Shown here piece after piece: positions 17,247 to 24,741 of a stretch of DNA of 64,000 bases. Numbering within the stretch: the first letter of the stretch is position 1; every line of letters starts with the position of its first letter. This DNA comes from Deltaproteobacteria bacterium (GTDB lineage: Bacteria; Myxococcota; JACRCW01). The notes below the pieces were generated by a model, which saw only the letters and a list, made by a program, of their open reading frames with translations, searched no databases and was not told the origin of the DNA. The stretch spans positions 1 through 64,000 of the forward strand of contig JACRCW010000081.1 of assembly GCA_016218805.1 (NCBI GenBank), in the 5' to 3' direction. A program made the translations under genes and the position numbers.

Positions 17247-17636
17247 GTGGGCAAGCTGAAAGCGGGCAAATCAGTCCTTTCCGGGCGGAAGGTTGATCCG
17301 GATGGTGCCGGGTTGTGCGTGCTGGAGACCCACCCGGAGCGCTGCCGCGGCTGGTGGCTGACCATGCAGGTGGAGGCGCGCAGCATGCCGGACGCGCCGC
17401 GCGCGTTCTGGACCACGGTGTCCAACAACGCGCTGGTGCCGGTGGACCCGCGCAACGCGGGGGCCATCCTGGAGGACGCGCGCTCCTGGCCGGGCTGGTC
17501 TGACGCGGACCCGCCGCTGGAAGTCCGCACGCTGTCCGCCGCCGAGTCACACTCGATGATCACGCGCTACGAGCGGCAGGGACAGGGCAACATTGCCGCG
17601 GGCCTGCGCGCCATGCTGAAGCGCGCGCCGGGATAG
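17247..17636 (+). CDS. Hypothetical protein, 129 residues
   Basis: The GTG at 17247 follows CGGGAGG at good spacing, 13 bases after the protease stop, so it is probably cotranscribed. The protein is soluble and basic at the start (MGKLKAGKSVLSGRKVDPDG), with one CVLETHPERC segment, a Trp-rich patch (RGWWLTMQVEA) and a polar C-terminus. No signal peptide, membrane segment or known motif is visible, and I do not recognise the family. The codon pattern (strong GC3) and the ribosome-binding site support a real gene. Confidence 0.6.
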   Translation: MGKLKAGKSVLSGRKVDPDGAGLCVLETHPERCRGWWLTMQVEARSMPDAPRAFWTTVSNNALVPVDPRNAGAILEDARSWPGWSDADPPLEVRTLSAAESHSMITRYERQGQGNIAAGLRAMLKRAPG

Positions 17637-17640
17637 TCCG

Positions 17641-20124
17641 CTATTGGAAGAAGTACGCGCCGCTGCGGTACTGCGCGCCGACGACAAAAGTCACGCCGGA
17701 CACCGCCACGGAAGTGCCGAACTCCGCGCCGCTGGTGGGATCCAGCGGCTTGAAGAACGCGGACAGCGGCCAGGTGGTGCCGCTGCGCGTGTAGACGTAC
17801 GCCGCGCCCGCGCCGGACACGGAGTTGTCGCCGCTGGCGGTGCGGCTGGTCCCAACGAAGTTGCTGGATTCACCGATGGCGCCCACCACCAGCGTGTCAC
17901 CATCCAGGTCCACGGCGGCGCCAAAGCGGTCCTGCTCGTCGATGGCCGGGGCCTTCACGTAGGCCTGATGCGACCATGTGGTGCCCCCGCCGTCGTGAAA
18001 CAGGACGTACACGGCGCCCGCACTGTTGCGCGTGTCGTTGGCCGGGTCGTTGACCACCGCGCTTTGTTCGCCCGGTGCGCCCACCGCGGCGTAGTCCCCG
18101 GAGATGGCCACGGCCGTCCCGAAGTTGTCCGCCGCGTCGATGCCGGCGGCCGGGCCCTTCACGTACGTCACCGTGGAAAAGCCGGCGGACTCGTAGATGA
18201 ACGCGGCACCGGATTGCGCCATGGGCGAGGTGAAGTTGGGTACGGGGTTGATGCCGGCCACGGAACTGCTTTCGCCCGGGGCGCCAATGATCACCCGCGG
18301 TGACGGGCTGGACGTGATGGCCACCGCGTGGCCGAACCGATCATCCGCGCGGAAGTTGGCGGCGCGCAGCCGGTTGGCCTGCGTCCAACTGCCGCCGTTG
18401 TCCCGGAAGATGTACGCGGCGCCGGAGAAGTCGGAGGACGCGGCGCCTTCGCCCGGTGCGCCGGCGACCACGTATGGCAGCGCGATGTCCACGCTGCTTC
18501 CCAGTCCCTGCTGCGCGGTGGTGTTGGCGCTCTTGAGGTACGCGGTGGGTGACCAGGTACCGCCGCTGCGCTTGAACACGTAGACCGCGCCGGAATCGGC
18601 CGCCGTGTTGTCGGTGCTGCCCTGGTCCATCACGCGGCTGCTGGAATCCTCAAACGGTGCGCCCACCACCAACACGTCACCCTGCAGCGCCACCGCCTGC
18701 CCAAAGGCGTCCCCGTCATCCGCGTTGGGCGCAAGGATGCGCTGCTGCTCCACGCAGTCCCCGCCGCCCTGGTCAATGAACACGAACACCACGCCGGGGG
18801 TGAACGTGGTGGTGTTGGGCGTGAAGAACGGCGCGCCGACGGCAATGGTGTCGCCGTCGACCGCCACCGCGTAGCCCAACGACTGGTCAATGGTGTCCGT
18901 GACGGCGTCCGCCTGCGCGGGGAGCGGATCCCAGGTGACGGACGAATCCACGCGCGTGGCCGCGTTCAGCGCCGCGTCCGTCGCGTCAATGCGCACCTCG
19001 CGCGCGCCGGGGGCGCCGGCGTACTGGACGGTGGCGGTGAACTTCCCGGTTGCGTCCGCCGTGGGGGCACACCCGGCGTTTTCCGCCGTGGAGCAGGCCA
19101 CGCAAGGAACGGACGCGGGGTTCACGCTCCCCGCCGCGGGCGTGAACGTGCCCGCACCCACGTACGTGAACGACACGGTGCCACCGTATTCGCACCAGCC
19201 GGTGTAGGTGACCGTGCGGCGGGTGACCGTACCCGTCGGAGAGGTGAGCGCCAGCAGGGGCGCGTAGGCGGTGTCGTCGTTGTCGCGCAGGGTGACGGTG
19301 AAGGTATCCGGCAACCCGAGGCTGCCTACGGGGCTGGGCTGGCCGAGCGTAATGACCACCGTCTCGTCGAGCTCAACGTCCGCGTCATCCGTGATGGTGA
19401 AGCTGATGGGGCCGGTACCGCCGGCGCCCGACGTGAACGTCAGGCTTCCGGCGACCAGCGAGTGGTCCCCGGTGGACGCCGTACCGCCGACCGTGAAGGG
19501 CACGGTGATGGTCACCGGTGCGGGCGCGCCGGAGAGGATGACGACGGGAACCGACGCGGGTGACGCGTTCCCCTCCGTGAGGGAGGTGGTGCCCGTGCCA
19601 AACGCAAACACCGGCCCGGACGCCGAGGTGGACGACGACGAAGGAGGCGCGGACGACGATGATACCGCGGCGCTGGAGGACACCGCGGCCGAGCTGGACG
19701 GCGGTGGGCCGGAAGTGGACCCCGCGGACGACGCGGACACCACCGACGACGCGGTGGCGGAGGCGCTGCTGCCCGCGCCCGCGGATGAGGACAGCACACC
19801 GGAGCTGCCGGACAGCGACGAGGACGCCAAGGCGGAACTGGTGGCGTGCGACGACGAGGGCACTCCCGAGGTGGCTGCGCTGGAACCGCCGGCGTGCGAC
19901 GACGACCCGACGGTGCCGCTGCTGGAGCCCTCGCCCTCCTGGCGGTCCCGGCACGTCTTGGTTTCCCGGTCGCAGACGCGGCCTTCTTCGTACAGGCAGT
20001 CCTGATCGGTGTTGCAGGCCGGTTCCGGCGGGCCGCAGCCGGCACCCGCAGCCAACAACGCGACGGGCGCGAGCACCCGACCGACCCGGGAGAGGGCGTC
20101 CTGGAAAGCCATGTGCGCACCCAT
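17641..20124 (-). CDS. Lipoprotein with Ser-rich linker, Calx-beta domain and seven FG-GAP repeats
   Basis: An 827-residue lipoprotein (lipobox LLAAGAGC). A Cys-rich head (CNTDQDCLYEEGRVCDRETK) and a long Ser/Ala/Gly linker (about 65-170) precede a Calx-beta-like Ca-binding domain (LTEGNASPASVPV, then ITDDADVELDETVVI). A middle beta region is followed by a propeller of seven FG-GAP-type repeats (for example FGQAVALQGDVLVVGAP and FGTAVAISGDYAAVGAP), as in integrin-alpha-like blades. The last blade closes at VVGAQYR. It is probably surface-displayed, with adhesion or sensing inferred from fold only. An ATG at 20112 is an equally possible start. It converges on the small gene ending at 17636. 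Confidence 0.8.
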   Translation of the reverse strand: MGAHMAFQDALSRVGRVLAPVALLAAGAGCGPPEPACNTDQDCLYEEGRVCDRETKTCRDRQEGEGSSSGTVGSSSHAGGSSAATSGVPSSSHATSSALASSSLSGSSGVLSSSAGAGSSASATASSVVSASSAGSTSGPPPSSSAAVSSSAAVSSSSAPPSSSSTSASGPVFAFGTGTTSLTEGNASPASVPVVILSGAPAPVTITVPFTVGGTASTGDHSLVAGSLTFTSGAGGTGPISFTITDDADVELDETVVITLGQPSPVGSLGLPDTFTVTLRDNDDTAYAPLLALTSPTGTVTRRTVTYTGWCEYGGTVSFTYVGAGTFTPAAGSVNPASVPCVACSTAENAGCAPTADATGKFTATVQYAGAPGAREVRIDATDAALNAATRVDSSVTWDPLPAQADAVTDTIDQSLGYAVAVDGDTIAVGAPFFTPNTTTFTPGVVFVFIDQGGGDCVEQQRILAPNADDGDAFGQAVALQGDVLVVGAPFEDSSSRVMDQGSTDNTAADSGAVYVFKRSGGTWSPTAYLKSANTTAQQGLGSSVDIALPYVVAGAPGEGAASSDFSGAAYIFRDNGGSWTQANRLRAANFRADDRFGHAVAITSSPSPRVIIGAPGESSSVAGINPVPNFTSPMAQSGAAFIYESAGFSTVTYVKGPAAGIDAADNFGTAVAISGDYAAVGAPGEQSAVVNDPANDTRNSAGAVYVLFHDGGGTTWSHQAYVKAPAIDEQDRFGAAVDLDGDTLVVGAIGESSNFVGTSRTASGDNSVSGAGAAYVYTRSGTTWPLSAFFKPLDPTSGAEFGTSVAVSGVTFVVGAQYRSGAYFFQ

Positions 20125-20255
20125 CTGACCTTGTTCCGACGGGAACCGGTCACCCGGCGGAATGAAACCCGTCGGAGTGCACGCGGGTCAAGCGCAGCGC
20201 CGCGCTTGTAGAAGGCCGCCGTGCGGCGCCATGCTCCCGCCCGGAGGCGTTTGCC

Positions 20256-21596
20256 ATGCAACGGTCCTGGAGCGTTGCGGCCTGCGTGGCCGCGAGCCTG
20301 TGGTGTGCATCCGCACGCGCGCACCCCGACATCGACGCGGCGAAGGAACTGATGGGCAAGGGTGACTTCCGCGCCGCGCTGTTGAAGCTGGAACGCGCCG
20401 AGCGGTCACCTGAGCTCAAAGAGGAGGAACTCGTCGACGTGCACTGGAACCGCGGCGTGATCCACCACACGATGGGAAACGCGGAGAAAGCGGATGCGTC
20501 GTTTGACGCCGTGCTGGCGCTGCGCCCGCTGTACACGCCGGACCGCCTGGAGACACCGCCGCCCATCCGGACCGTCTTCCACAAACGCACCGAATTGTAC
20601 GCGGCGGCGCACGGGCTGGAACTCAAGGTGGTCAACGTGAAGGGAGCGGTGCTCAACGTGCAGCTGGTGGGGCACCCGGCGGAGGCGGCGTCACTGGTGG
20701 TGTACGCGCGGCCCGCCGGCCGGGCGACCTATGACAAGGCGGAGGCGACGACGGCGGGCCTGGCCATGGCAAAGGTGCGCCTGGGCGAGAAGGCGCTGTG
20801 GAAGGGGCTGGGTGACGCGGGGGCTCTGGAGGTGGTGCTGGAAGCGCGCAATGCGCGCGGGGTTCCCGTGGCGCGCGCTGGAGACGCGGTGGCGCCCATG
20901 AAGCTCAAGGTGCCCGCCGAAGAACGCGCGCGCGCGCTGGAAGAGTTGGAGCCGCCTCCCGCGCCGGCACCCGCCCCCGTGGCCACCCCCGCCCCGGAGA
21001 AGGCCCCGGCGCCGCCGGAGAAGCCCGCGGAGAAACCCGTGGAGCAACCGCGCGATGAGAAGCCCGCACCGCCCCCGGAGCCCACCAAGGTGCTGGTGCT
21101 GACGCGCCCTGAGCCCGCGCCTTCGGTCCCCTACGCGCCCCCGCCGCCGCAGCAGTACATCCCGCCACCCCACCAGCCCTACCCGCAATATCCCAACACC
21201 GCGCCGCCCCAGGCTCCGCACGCCCTCACGCCCACGCCCAACACGGTCCTTCCCGCGCCGCAGGCGCTGCCCGCGCCCGAGGAGGTGGACCCCGTCTCCA
21301 CGACGCTGCGCTGGGTGTCACCGCTGCTGCTGGGGGGCGGCGCCGTCGCCGGCGCGCTGGCCGTGCTGGCGCTGGTCTCCGCGGCGGCCAGCTGGGGAAG
21401 CCTGTATCTCGTCGACCAGCAGCTGCGTGTCGTTGGCAGCGAGCGTTGGTCCTACCGGCCAACCCTGGTGGGCGCCTGGTACGGCACGCTGGTGGGCGGG
21501 GTGGCGCTTCCCGTGGCGGCGGGCGCGCTCGCGCTGGGAGGGACCGGGGTGATCATTGCGGGCGCGGTGGCGGCGGTGCGCGCGTTCATTCTGTGA
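20256..21596 (+). CDS. TPR-like, proline-rich exported protein with C-terminal membrane helices
   Basis: A 446-residue protein with a signal peptide (AACVAASLWCASARA). A helical TPR-like region (about 25-120, AKELMGKGDFRAALLKLERA then GNAEKADASFDAVLALRP) is followed by a beta domain (125-230). A long Pro/Ala/Glu linker (240-360, with Pro-Tyr-Gln repeats) precedes two membrane segments (WVSPLLLGGGAVAGALAVL and LVGGVALPVAAGALALGG). The layout (periplasmic TPR, PEGA-like sheet, Pro-rich spacer, two TM) is common in uncharacterised Myxococcota proteins. The ATG at 20256 follows CGGAGG. The linker would span periplasm or peptidoglycan. The protein at 31177-32007 has a reduced version of the same plan. 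Confidence 0.7.
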   Translation: MQRSWSVAACVAASLWCASARAHPDIDAAKELMGKGDFRAALLKLERAERSPELKEEELVDVHWNRGVIHHTMGNAEKADASFDAVLALRPLYTPDRLETPPPIRTVFHKRTELYAAAHGLELKVVNVKGAVLNVQLVGHPAEAASLVVYARPAGRATYDKAEATTAGLAMAKVRLGEKALWKGLGDAGALEVVLEARNARGVPVARAGDAVAPMKLKVPAEERARALEELEPPPAPAPAPVATPAPEKAPAPPEKPAEKPVEQPRDEKPAPPPEPTKVLVLTRPEPAPSVPYAPPPPQQYIPPPHQPYPQYPNTAPPQAPHALTPTPNTVLPAPQALPAPEEVDPVSTTLRWVSPLLLGGGAVAGALAVLALVSAAASWGSLYLVDQQLRVVGSERWSYRPTLVGAWYGTLVGGVALPVAAGALALGGTGVIIAGAVAAVRAFIL

Positions 21597-21619
21597 CGGG
21601 GGGCGGCCCAGCCCGACCG

Positions 21620-21643
21620 TAATGTAATGTAATGTATACATGA
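21620..21643. repeat. AT-rich island: three AATGT units and a 10-base palindrome
   Basis: AATGT is repeated three times (21621-21635) and runs into the perfect palindrome ATGTATACAT (21632-21641). It lies between the convergent ends of the TPR/proline-rich gene and the bactofilin operon. It stands out sharply from the surrounding 70% GC sequence. It could serve as a protein-binding dyad or be a slippage-prone microsatellite. There is no U-tract hairpin of terminator type. Confidence 0.4.
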
Positions 21644-21659
21644 CGGAGGTGCGGCCGCG

Positions 21660-22397
21660 TCAGCGGCGCCGCACGGAGACCGCGGTCCCGCGGCCGGGAA
21701 GCGGGCGGGCCTGCGGGGGTTCGGACGGGGGCAGGGAGAGCGCGGGACGGGCAGGGGCCGGTGCAGGCGTAGGTTCGGCGGGTGCCGCACGCTTGCGGCG
21801 TTCGCGCGGCGCGGCGGGCCGCTCAGTGGGTTGGGGTGCGGCAGGCCTCTCCACCACGGGAACCGGGGGGGCGACGACCACGGGAGTGGGCGCCGGCGAC
21901 GGCGCGACGGGTGCGGGGGGGGTTGCGGGAGCGGGCGGGCGCGAGCGCGACGGCGGCCGCGTGGATGGACGCGGCTGCGGCGTGGGCGGGCGGGACTCCA
22001 CGCGCGCGGGGGCGGGCGGCGGCGGGGCGGGCTCCGGCGTGGGCGGCGGCCGCGCGGCGGCCATCTCAGGTGTGAGGACGTTGCCGCGGAACAGCGCGCC
22101 GTCCTCCATCACCACTTCCGGCGTGACCAGGTCACCCACCACGCGGCACCCGTGCAGCAGCTCCACCGCCTCGGATGCAAACACCGTCCCCAGCACCACG
22201 CCCTGCACCACCGCGCGCCGCACGTGCAGCTCCGCGCGCACCAGTGCGGACGGTCCCACCGTCAGCGTGCCCGCCAGATCCACGCGGCCTTCCAGCCGCC
22301 CGTCAACGGTGACGTCCGCCTTGCCCGCCACCTGTCCCTGCACCACCAGGCCGTGGCCCACCAGGATGCTGCCGGGGAAGCCGAATCCCGTCGTCAC
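21660..22397 (-). CDS. Bactofilin with long proline-rich C-terminal tail
   Basis: A 245-residue protein. Residues 1-105 are a bactofilin (DUF583) right-handed beta-helix: short repeated turns such as GKADVTVDGRLEGRVDLAG and GCRVVGDLVTPEVVMEDGA. The remaining 140 residues are a Pro/Ala/Arg-rich disordered tail ending in RRR. Bactofilins polymerise into nucleotide-independent filaments that scaffold cell-wall enzymes or chromosome-segregation proteins. It is the third of three bactofilin genes. Its GTG start overlaps the previous stop (GTGA), so equal translation is likely. The basic tail could bind membrane, DNA or partner proteins. Confidence 0.82.
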   Translation of the reverse strand: MTTGFGFPGSILVGHGLVVQGQVAGKADVTVDGRLEGRVDLAGTLTVGPSALVRAELHVRRAVVQGVVLGTVFASEAVELLHGCRVVGDLVTPEVVMEDGALFRGNVLTPEMAAARPPPTPEPAPPPPAPARVESRPPTPQPRPSTRPPSRSRPPAPATPPAPVAPSPAPTPVVVAPPVPVVERPAAPQPTERPAAPRERRKRAAPAEPTPAPAPARPALSLPPSEPPQARPLPGRGTAVSVRRR

Positions 22398-22702
22398 AGC
22401 GCCACGTTCCCCTTGAACACCGCCCCGTTGGCAATGAGCACGCGCGGGGCGCGGATGTCCCCGGTGACGCGTCCCGCGGCAAACACCTCCACGCGGTCCT
22501 CCGCCCGGATGTTGCCCACCACTTCGCCTGCCACTTCCACGCTCTTGGCGGCAATGTCCGCGCGCACCGTGCCGCCCACCTCCACGCGCACGTCTGCCGT
22601 CACCTCCACGCTGCCGCTGACCGTCCCCAGCACGACGAGGGGTGAACTCCCCCGCACGTCACCCTGCAGCCGCATGGTCTTCCCCAGCCGCGTGATGGCC
22701 AA
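22394..22702 (-). CDS. Small bactofilin
   Basis: A 102-residue bactofilin core with almost no tails. Repeats include LGTVSGSVEVTADVRVEVGG, AKSVEVAGEVVGNIRAEDR and GRVTGDIRAPRVLIANGA. It starts with TTG at 22702, well supported by AGGAGG and by the 11-base gap after the preceding bactofilin. It is short for the family (usually 120-180 residues) because the flanking disordered ends are missing. As the middle gene of the trio it probably co-polymerises with its neighbours. Confidence 0.8.
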   Translation of the reverse strand: MAITRLGKTMRLQGDVRGSSPLVVLGTVSGSVEVTADVRVEVGGTVRADIAAKSVEVAGEVVGNIRAEDRVEVFAAGRVTGDIRAPRVLIANGAVFKGNVAL

Positions 22703-22713
22703 CAGCCACCTCC

Positions 22714-23055
22714 TCAGGATTCCCCGGGCACCGGGAAGTCCATGGCGATGCGACCCGTGAAATGCGCGCCGGGCTCAATGATCACGCGCGGTGCCTTGAG
22801 GTCCGCGCTGACCTGTGCGCCGGGCAGCAGCTGCACCCAGTCCACCGCGGTGAGCGTTCCCTCCACGCGGCCGGCCACCGCGGCGGACAGCACCTGCAGC
22901 TCGCCGGAGACGTTGCCGGATTCACGGACCTCCAGGTGGTGCGTCAGCTGCAGCCGGCCCTCAAACGCGCCCGCCACATCGAGCGGTTCCTCGCCCGTCA
23001 GCGTCCCGCGGAGCTGTGCGCCCGGCCCCAGGCCGGCGCCGTCATCCTGCGCCAT
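22714..23055 (-). CDS. Small bactofilin, first of the trio
   Basis: A 113-residue bactofilin with a short acidic N-terminal tail (MAQDDGAGLGPG), the beta-helix core (GTLTGEEPLDVAGAFEGRLQ, then VSADLKAPRVIIEPGAHFTG) and a short C-terminal tail. The three genes run 23055 to 21660 with an 11-base gap and a 4-base overlap, a clear operon. Myxococcus xanthus has a three-bactofilin operon, bacNOP, whose scaffold positions chromosome-segregation proteins near the poles. By analogy this may be its counterpart, but no parA/parB-like gene is adjacent. Confidence 0.8.
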   Translation of the reverse strand: MAQDDGAGLGPGAQLRGTLTGEEPLDVAGAFEGRLQLTHHLEVRESGNVSGELQVLSAAVAGRVEGTLTAVDWVQLLPGAQVSADLKAPRVIIEPGAHFTGRIAMDFPVPGES

Positions 23056-23143
23056 GCAGCACTGTGTAGGGTTCCCGTGCGCGGCGGGTCAACAAAAGTG
23101 ACGTCGGGTGGCCCGCGCGGGGGCCGGCTGCTACACCGCGCGC

Positions 23144-23551
23144 ATGGCGGCATTCCTGGTGAAGAGTGACCCGGACACCTACGGACTGGCGGACCTGGAG
23201 CGGGACGGCCGCACCCGGTGGGACGGCGTGAAGAACCCCGTGGCGCAGAAACACCTGCGCAGCATCGCGCGCGGTGACGACGTGCTTGTGTATCATTCGG
23301 GCGCGGAGAAGGCGGTGGTGGGCCTGGCGCGCGCCGCCTCCGCCCCGTACGCGGACCCGGGGGACCCGGCCGGGAAGCTGTATGTGGTGGACCTGCAGTT
23401 TGTCTCCCGCGTGCGCACGCCGCTGGCGCTCAAGGAGATCCGCGCGGACCCGGCCACCGCGCAGATGGAGTTGTGCCGGATGCCGCGCCTGTCGGTGATG
23501 CCCGTGGCGCCCGCGGCGCTGGCCGCCATCCGGCGCCACACGGGGTTGTGA
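23144..23551 (+). CDS. EVE-domain protein
   Basis: A 135-residue single EVE domain: MAAFLVKSDPDTYGLADLER, then RWDGVKNPVAQKHLRSIARG and DDVLVYHSGAEKAVVGLARA. The NPVAQ-x-HLR and VYHSG segments are the family hallmarks. EVE is a PUA-like fold that binds modified bases in RNA or DNA. Stand-alone versions are widespread and usually uncharacterised; fused forms occur in restriction systems. The start at 23144 is chosen because the family motif begins immediately after it. It lies 7 bases before the alkyltransferase-like gene, so a shared role with modified nucleobases is plausible. Confidence 0.85.
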   Translation: MAAFLVKSDPDTYGLADLERDGRTRWDGVKNPVAQKHLRSIARGDDVLVYHSGAEKAVVGLARAASAPYADPGDPAGKLYVVDLQFVSRVRTPLALKEIRADPATAQMELCRMPRLSVMPVAPAALAAIRRHTGL

Positions 23552-23558
23552 GTCCGCC

Positions 23559-23930
23559 ATGCCCGCCGGACGTGACTTTGCGGAGGCCGTCTACGCGCTG
23601 GTGTGCCAGATCCCGCGCGGGCAGGTGGCCAGCTACAGCCAGGTGGGCACCTACCTGGGCTCCCCGCGGCTGGCGCGCGCAGTGGGCAACGCGCTGCGCG
23701 AACTCACCCGCGCGCGCGCCCGTGAAGTCCCCTGGCAGCGCGTGATCCGCGCCGACGGGCGGGTGGCCGTGCGCGGGGATGTCACGCGTCCCTCTCGCCA
23801 GGTGCAGCTGCTGCGCGCGGAGGGGATTCCCATTGGCCCGGACGGGCGGATTCCCATGGAGGCGTTCGGTTGGCGCGGACCCAGGCGGCAGCCCAGCGCG
23901 CAGTTCCACCAGCACGCGCCGCGGCGCTGA
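23559..23930 (+). CDS. Alkyltransferase-like (ATL) DNA-binding protein
   Basis: A 123-residue protein of the MGMT C-terminal DNA-binding fold. The usual methyl-acceptor motif PCHRV is replaced by VPWQRV, with Trp59 where the reactive Cys would be, the mark of ATL proteins. Tyr26 in VASYSQVG (base flipping) and Arg40 in ARAVGNAL (Arg finger) are kept. ATLs bind O6-alkylguanine without repairing it and hand the lesion to nucleotide excision repair. The ATG is 7 bases after the EVE stop, so the two form an operon. A strong hairpin follows (23950-23984). The C-terminal basic tail (RGPRRQPSAQFHQH) is a little longer than usual. Confidence 0.85.
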   Translation: MPAGRDFAEAVYALVCQIPRGQVASYSQVGTYLGSPRLARAVGNALRELTRARAREVPWQRVIRADGRVAVRGDVTRPSRQVQLLRAEGIPIGPDGRIPMEAFGWRGPRRQPSAQFHQHAPRR

Positions 23931-23949
23931 ATCCAAACCCCAGTAAATG

Positions 23950-23984
23950 CACCGCCCGGAGGCGGTCTTGCCCTCCGGGCGGTG
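23950..23984. terminator. Hairpin between convergent ATL and Hsp20 genes
   Basis: CACCGCCCGGAGG (23950-23962) and CCTCCGGGCGGTG (23972-23984) are perfect 13-base arms with a 9-base loop. It lies between two convergent genes and is the strongest short hairpin I noticed in the window, so a bidirectional terminator is likely. Flanking U-tracts are weak on both sides. Confidence 0.6.
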
Positions 23985-24023
23985 GGAGTGTCGCTTCACA
24001 CGAGGTGGTGCAAGGTCCCGGAC

Positions 24024-24497
24024 CTACTTCTTGTCCGTCTTGACCTCCACGCGGGTGGTCTTGCTCTGTGCCTGGCGTGGCACGAACAAATGCAGCACTC
24101 CATTTTTCAACTCCGCCTTCGCCTTGTCCGTGTCGGCGACATCCGGAAGCGTGAAGACGCGTGTGAACGCACCGTACGACCGCTCCAGGCTGTACCAGGT
24201 ATCGCCTTTGTCCTCCTTCTCCTGCTCACGTTTTCCAGCGATACGGAGCTGGTTCCCCTGGAACGTGACCTCGAGATCGGCCTCGTTCACTCCGGGGAGA
24301 TCCGCTTTGATGATGTACCCCTCCTTGTTCTCCTTCACGTCAAAGCCCGGGACGAAGGTATCCACGCGTTTCTCCGTGCCGGAGAACATCGGGTAGTTGG
24401 TCCCCCACGGAGTGGCGCTCATCATCTCGCGCATCATTCGGAAGGGATCCCACTCGGACACCTGCGTGTTCGGGTTGAGTCTTTGCAGCAAGCCCAT
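24024..24497 (-). CDS. Hsp20 / alpha-crystallin small heat-shock protein
   Basis: A 157-residue small heat-shock protein. It has a short N-terminal arm with WDPFRMMREMM, an alpha-crystallin domain (about 45-140; FVPGFDVKENKEGYIIKADL, PGVNEADLEVTFQG) and the conserved ELKNGVLHLFVPR near the end. The C-terminal I-x-I/V anchor is weak (VEVKT). It binds unfolding proteins in the cytoplasm without ATP. The start at 24497 follows AGAGGAG; the longer frame from 24644 is arginine/cysteine-rich leader. Codons use noticeably more A and T than neighbouring genes, which may mean transfer or high expression. No CIRCE inverted repeat is present upstream. Confidence 0.9.
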   Translation of the reverse strand: MGLLQRLNPNTQVSEWDPFRMMREMMSATPWGTNYPMFSGTEKRVDTFVPGFDVKENKEGYIIKADLPGVNEADLEVTFQGNQLRIAGKREQEKEDKGDTWYSLERSYGAFTRVFTLPDVADTDKAKAELKNGVLHLFVPRQAQSKTTRVEVKTDKK

Positions 24498-24593
24498 GGC
24501 TTCCTCCTCTGCCCCGCCCCGGCGCCCACGCAGTGCGCCCACCGCGCAACCAAGCCAGCACCCCACATCCCCGCAAGGCTGATCAGCGGAAAT

Positions 24594-24622
24594 GTGCCGA
24601 ATTGTAGGCACCGTAAATGCAG
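24594..24622 (+). promoter_or_regulatory. Possible sigma-54 promoter with overlapping dyad, upstream of the efflux operon
   Basis: AGGCACCGTAAATGCA (24606-24621) has the GG-N10-GC spacing of a -24/-12 promoter (GGCAC at -24, TGC then A at -12). The expected start is about 110 bases before the adaptor gene. GTGCC (24594-24598) and GGCAC (24607-24611) form a dyad that overlaps the -24 element. Such matches arise by chance in GC-rich DNA, so this is tentative. It lies in the spacer between Hsp20 and the efflux operon. Confidence 0.35.
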
Positions 24623-24741
24623 TGAAACACTCCTGCGCCGGCAACGGGACGTAACCATGCGGATATTCTGCAAAGAACCGTGTCGGTCCCCGTGCGTGTG
24701 GGCCGCCAAGTCACCATCTTCAGTTCCGGGAGGTGGTGCCC

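Noticed and set aside
17650-19000. Repeated blocks resembling tandem duplications
   Set aside because: They match the seven FG-GAP blades of the minus-strand lipoprotein and are diverged at the DNA level.
23559-23930. O6-methylguanine-DNA methyltransferase
   Set aside because: The acceptor Cys is replaced by Trp59 (PWQRV), so it cannot take the methyl group and belongs to the ATL group.
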